DNA of 7,200 nucleotides from an uncultured Collinsella sp. (lineage in GTDB: Bacteria; Actinomycetota; Coriobacteriia; Coriobacteriales; Coriobacteriaceae). The notes under the pieces were generated by a model. That model saw nothing but the letters and a program-made list of their open reading frames with translations. It was not told the DNA's origin and searched no databases. Location of the stretch: positions 1 to 7,200 of the forward strand of contig CALLFD010000121.1 of the NCBI GenBank assembly GCA_937997605.1, given 5' to 3'. The position numbers and the translations under genes are program-made. Below, piece after piece: positions 4,866 through 7,200 of this stretch (the first letter of the stretch is position 1; each line of letters opens with the position of its first letter).

Positions 4866-5918
4866 TTACGCGACGGTGTAAACCCAGTTGTGCTTGTCCT
4901 CGACAGCACCAGACTGGATACCAGTCAGGGTCTCGCGGAGCTTCTTCATCACAGGGCCAATCTCGGTGTAGCCAGCCGGGAAGGTCACAGTCTCGTCGGC
5001 GCCGTAAACCTTGTTGTCGATCTCGCCAACCGGGGAGATGACGGCAGCGGTGCCGCACAGGCCGCACTCCACAAAGGTGCCGGCCTTGACCTCGGCCCAC
5101 TCGACGGGACGCTGGTCGACGGTCATGCCCAGGTCCTGAGCAACCTGAACGAGCGAACGACGGGTGATAGAGGGCAGGATGGAGTCGGTGTGCGACTGAG
5201 GAACGACGAGGGTGCCGTCCTCCTTCACGAACAGGACGTTGGCGCCACCGGTCTCCTCGACATAGGTGCGGGACTCGGAGTCGAGATACAGGTTCTCGGC
5301 ATAGCCCTCGCGATGGGCCTCCATCGTGGGCTTAAGGGACATGGCGTAGTTGAGGCCGGCCTTGATGTTGCCGGTGCCGTGCGGTGCGGCACGGTCATAC
5401 TCGGAAACGCGCAGCTTGACGGGCTTGAGGCCACCCTTAAAGTACGGACCGACCGGGGTCACGAGAATGCGGAACGTGTACTCAGGAGCGGGAGCCACGC
5501 CGATCACGTCACCGGAACCGATCATAAACGGACGCACGTACAGGGTCGCGCCGGAGCCGAAGGGCGGAACCCAGGCGGCGTTGGCAGAAACGACCTGCTT
5601 GACGGCCTCAACGAACTTGTCCTTGGGGAACGGGGGCATCTCGAGGCGCTGGGCAGAGTTATACATACGCTCAGCGTTCATGTCGGGACGGAAGCAGACG
5701 ATGCTGCCGTCCTCGGCGGTGTAGGCCTTCAGGCCCTCAAAGACCTCCTGGCAGTAATGGAAGATACCGCCGCACTCGGAGACATGCAGGGTGTGGTCGG
5801 TGGTCAGGCCGCCCTCGTCCCACTCGCCATCCTTCCAATGAGCCTCGTAGCTGTAATCGGTCTTCATGTAGCCAAAGCCGAGGCTACCCCAATCGATATC
5901 CTTCTTCTCGACAGTCAT
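4866..5918 (-). CDS. ilvE: branched-chain amino acid aminotransferase
   Basis: The 350-residue product is a fold-type IV PLP aminotransferase of the longer BCAT subgroup, which interconverts Leu, Ile and Val with their 2-oxo acids using glutamate/2-oxoglutarate. Visible signatures are CQEVFEGLKAY (56-66), FRPDMNAERM (76-85), the PLP-lysine motif GTGNIKAGLNYA (181-192, Lys186), EETGGANVLF (221-230) and the CGLCGTAAVISPVGEI segment (285-300), whose CxxC resembles the pair seen in eukaryotic BCATs. Length is normal for the family. The ATG at 5918 has an ideal AAGGAG (5930-5925) six bases away. The frame stays open about 50 codons further upstream, but that part is Arg-rich, unlike the family, and has no comparable ribosome site. 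The gene has its own terminator (4723-4843) and probable promoter at 6077-6072, with a leader of about 145 bases. No T-box or Leu/Ile/Val-rich leader peptide is apparent. Confidence 0.97.
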   Translation of the reverse strand: MTVEKKDIDWGSLGFGYMKTDYSYEAHWKDGEWDEGGLTTDHTLHVSECGGIFHYCQEVFEGLKAYTAEDGSIVCFRPDMNAERMYNSAQRLEMPPFPKDKFVEAVKQVVSANAAWVPPFGSGATLYVRPFMIGSGDVIGVAPAPEYTFRILVTPVGPYFKGGLKPVKLRVSEYDRAAPHGTGNIKAGLNYAMSLKPTMEAHREGYAENLYLDSESRTYVEETGGANVLFVKEDGTLVVPQSHTDSILPSITRRSLVQVAQDLGMTVDQRPVEWAEVKAGTFVECGLCGTAAVISPVGEIDNKVYGADETVTFPAGYTEIGPVMKKLRETLTGIQSGAVEDKHNWVYTVA

Positions 5919-6071
5919 ATGTCGCTCCTTACATACACAGTTGCATACTCGCGAACCCGTACGCAAGGACCGAGGCCGGCCGCGTCGCAACGTCGCACGC
6001 CCAGAGCGTAGAGCCGGACGGGACACGCGAACAGCATCAAAGCCGATGGCACGTCGATTCGCATGCACGAG

Positions 6072-6077
6072 ATTGTA
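6072..6077 (-). promoter_or_regulatory. ilvE: -10 element of the ilvE promoter
   Basis: TACAAT (5 of 6) on the minus strand lies about 155 bases before the ilvE start. No strong -35 is found; TTTTAT (6100-6095) is at 17 bases. An AT-rich tract (about 6096-6140) directly upstream could serve as an UP element. Predicted transcription starts near 6065. Confidence 0.4.
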
Positions 6078-6144
6078 CTCCGCACGCGCGTCGGATAAAA
6101 CGTTTTTCTTTAACTAACTAAAGTATTTTCATTTGATCGAAGCT

Positions 6145-6179
6145 AAAGAGGCCCGCCACCGTAAGCGGTGACGGGCCTC
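6145..6179 (-). terminator. intrinsic terminator of the dedA gene
   Basis: Arms 6148-6161 and 6166-6179 (GAGGCCCG...CACCG with CGGTG...CGGGCCTC) form a 14-position stem with one mismatch and a 4-base loop. It starts 37 bases after the dedA stop codon. On the minus strand it is followed by TTTAGCTTC, a weak T run. It separates dedA from ilvE. Confidence 0.75.
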
Positions 6180-6216
6180 AACTGTACGGTCTGCGCGCTG
6201 GCTCGAGCTAGGCGTT

Positions 6217-6855
6217 CTATTTGCCCAGCTTGGCCTTAACCAGACCGACCACGGTCGGGATGATCGACACGGCAACGATGCCGATAATCAGCAGCTCAAA
6301 GTGCTCCTGCACAAAGGGAATGCCGCCAAAGAAGTAGCCCAGCAGCGTAAAGACCGTCGACCAGGTAATGCCGCCCAGCACGTTAAAGACGACAAAGTTG
6401 CGCCAGTGCATGCCGCCCATGCCAGCGATAAAGGGCACAAAGGTGCGGATAAACGGGAAGAAGCGACCCAGGAAGATGGCCAGGTGACCCCACTTGTCCA
6501 AGAAGTCCTCGGACTTTTTGATGCGCTCGGGCGTCATGGCCTTGACCTTGCCCGAAGCGATGATCTTGCGTCCAAAGAAGTGACCGATCATAAAGTTGCA
6601 CTGATCGCCCAAAATGGCAGCGGCCCATGCGGTGGCCAGAAGCGCCACGATGTTAAAGCCGCCGTTGTGGGCAAAGAAACCCGAGGCGAACAGCAGCGAA
6701 TCACCGGGAAGGAACGGGAAGAACACCACGCCCGTCTCGATAAAGATGATCAGGAACACGCAGCCGTAGGCCATAAGCGGGCCGGCGGCGATCCAGCTGG
6801 CGATCGCGGTGCGCGGGTCCTTAAGCAGCTCGGCAATAAAATTGATGAAACCCAT
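6217..6855 (-). CDS. dedA: DedA family (SNARE-associated/VTT domain) membrane protein
   Basis: The 212-residue integral membrane protein has the family's usual length. DedA proteins are implicated in recycling undecaprenyl phosphate or other lipid carriers across the membrane and in proton-dependent envelope stress resistance. Key features are IIFIETGVVFFPFLPGDSLL (36-55) with acidic Glu40 and Asp52, and GRFFPFIRTFVPFIAGMGGM (130-149) with Arg131 and Arg137. These four positions correspond, shifted by one, to residues known to be essential in Escherichia coli YqjA (E39, D51, R130, R136). Further hydrophobic segments are at about 67-92, 154-176 and 186-206, and the C-terminus is basic (KAKLGK). 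The ATG at 6855 follows AGAGG nine bases upstream. The open frame extends to 6939 but would include the -10 box, so that start is rejected. The gene is divergent from cysE and has its own terminator. Confidence 0.95.
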   Translation of the reverse strand: MGFINFIAELLKDPRTAIASWIAAGPLMAYGCVFLIIFIETGVVFFPFLPGDSLLFASGFFAHNGGFNIVALLATAWAAAILGDQCNFMIGHFFGRKIIASGKVKAMTPERIKKSEDFLDKWGHLAIFLGRFFPFIRTFVPFIAGMGGMHWRNFVVFNVLGGITWSTVFTLLGYFFGGIPFVQEHFELLIIGIVAVSIIPTVVGLVKAKLGK

Positions 6856-6901
6856 GAAGTAAAACCTCTCAGTTGTGGGCGCGGATACGTCCAAGTTGAC
6901 C

Positions 6902-6907
6902 AGTATA
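6902..6907 (-). promoter_or_regulatory. dedA: -10 element of the dedA promoter
   Basis: TATACT (5 of 6) on the minus strand gives a start near 6895 and a leader of about 40 bases. No good -35 is found at 17 bases; TTGCGC occurs at a 20-base spacing. The site lies in the 223-bp divergent region shared with cysE. Confidence 0.45.
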
Positions 6908-7020
6908 CGGTTGCAGTGCCCCCTCGTGCGCAACCCCACAAAAGCATGACTCCATTACCAGCAAGTTTGCATAACTGACACCTGTCGCGCAATGCCGCCA
7001 AGATTGTCCTTCCTAATCCC

Positions 7021-7037
7021 TAGCGAATCGCTATACT
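7021..7037 (+). promoter_or_regulatory. cysE: cysE -10 box overlapped by a 13-bp palindrome
   Basis: TATACT (7032-7037) would start transcription near 7044, 35 bases before the GTG start. The perfect dyad TAGCGA-A-TCGCTA (7021-7033) overlaps its first bases, the usual place for a repressor operator. GAATCGC occurs at 7025-7031 and again at 7043-7049, a direct repeat with an 18-base period flanking the -10. Cysteine-responsive control is plausible for this gene, but the regulator is not identified. Confidence 0.4.
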
Positions 7038-7078
7038 TTATTGAATCGCATTGCCATGGCGCTAAGGGAGGGCGGCCG

Positions 7079-7200
7079 GTGAGCTTTATCAATACCATTC
7101 GCGAGGACATCAAGACCGTCCAAGCGCAGGACCCCGCCGCGCAAAACGGTCTGGTCATCTTCCTTTCCTATCCTGGCCTGCACGCCAAGTGGAACCACGT
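7079..7200 (+). CDS. cysE: serine O-acetyltransferase, N-terminal part (gene continues past base 7200)
   Basis: Forty codons are visible, beginning MSFINTIREDIKTVQAQDPA and ending with IFLSYPGLHAKWNH. The pattern 'R-x-D-I-x(n)-DPAA-x(n)-YPGLHA-x-W-x-H' is diagnostic of the N-terminal helical region of serine acetyltransferase (CysE/EpsC type). This enzyme makes O-acetylserine from serine and acetyl-CoA as the first step of cysteine synthesis. The left-handed beta-helix catalytic domain lies beyond the window. The start is GTG at 7079, six bases after AGGGAGGG. An ATG at 7056 reads into a stop overlapping this GTG and is not used. Whether cysK follows cannot be seen. Confidence 0.9.
   Translation, partial: MSFINTIREDIKTVQAQDPAAQNGLVIFLSYPGLHAKWNH

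Noticed and set aside
4890..6011. 373-codon open frame on the plus strand
   Set aside because: It is antisense to ilvE and has no start signal or family motifs.
5919..6065. T-box riboswitch or attenuator in the ilvE leader
   Set aside because: No T-box consensus (TGGNACCGCG-like), terminator/antiterminator pair, or Leu/Ile/Val codon run was found in the leader.
5919..6068. 50-residue N-terminal extension of IlvE
   Set aside because: It is Arg-rich and unlike the BCAT family. AAGGAG stands directly before the ATG at 5918.
1..7200. CRISPR array, phage genes, transposase or toxin-antitoxin pair
   Set aside because: No regularly spaced direct repeats and no matching protein motifs were seen in any frame. 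The repeats present are inverted and mostly unrelated to each other.

Overview
The window looks like chromosomal DNA of a high-GC Gram-positive anaerobe, most likely a Coriobacteriia member close to Collinsella. This is an inference from overall gene content and style: GC-rich third codon positions, a short 4.5S-like SRP RNA, a TadA fused to glycerate kinase, and many intergenic palindromes. No sequence search was possible. The genes are mostly housekeeping. I see no CRISPR array, transposase, integrase, phage gene or recognisable defence module.

Layout. Positions 1-237 (minus) hold the N-terminal end of an ABC exporter gene. Positions 238-1113 contain no protein gene: the SRP RNA gene (574-678, minus) lies here with its promoter, together with four long inverted repeats (435-574, 731-799, 831-965, 1031-1097). 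Positions 1114-2895 (minus) encode one 593-residue protein in which a tRNA adenosine-34 deaminase domain is followed by a complete glycerate kinase domain. A tRNA-Ser(UGA) gene with encoded CCA (2947-3036, plus) follows and converges on a TetR-family regulator gene (3040-3624, minus). The regulator gene diverges from lemA (3835-4386, plus), which ends in a strong terminator.

Positions 4488-4698 form a MITE-like element with 25-bp imperfect terminal inverted repeats and a possible 39-codon ORF. Next is a very large nested hairpin (4731-4843) that serves as the terminator of ilvE (4866-5918, minus; branched-chain aminotransferase). A dedA-family membrane protein gene (6217-6855, minus) lies upstream of ilvE with its own terminator and promoter. 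It diverges from the start of a serine O-acetyltransferase gene (from 7079, plus), which runs off the window.

Functionally this is a set of mostly monocistronic units separated by structured intergenic DNA. Four units concern translation or amino acids: SRP RNA, TadA and tRNA-Ser, IlvE, and CysE. The rest are envelope or transport functions: ABC exporter, LemA and DedA. The most unusual items are the TadA-glycerate kinase fusion, the dense run of palindromes around the SRP RNA gene, the MITE-like element, and the hairpin-within-hairpin terminator.
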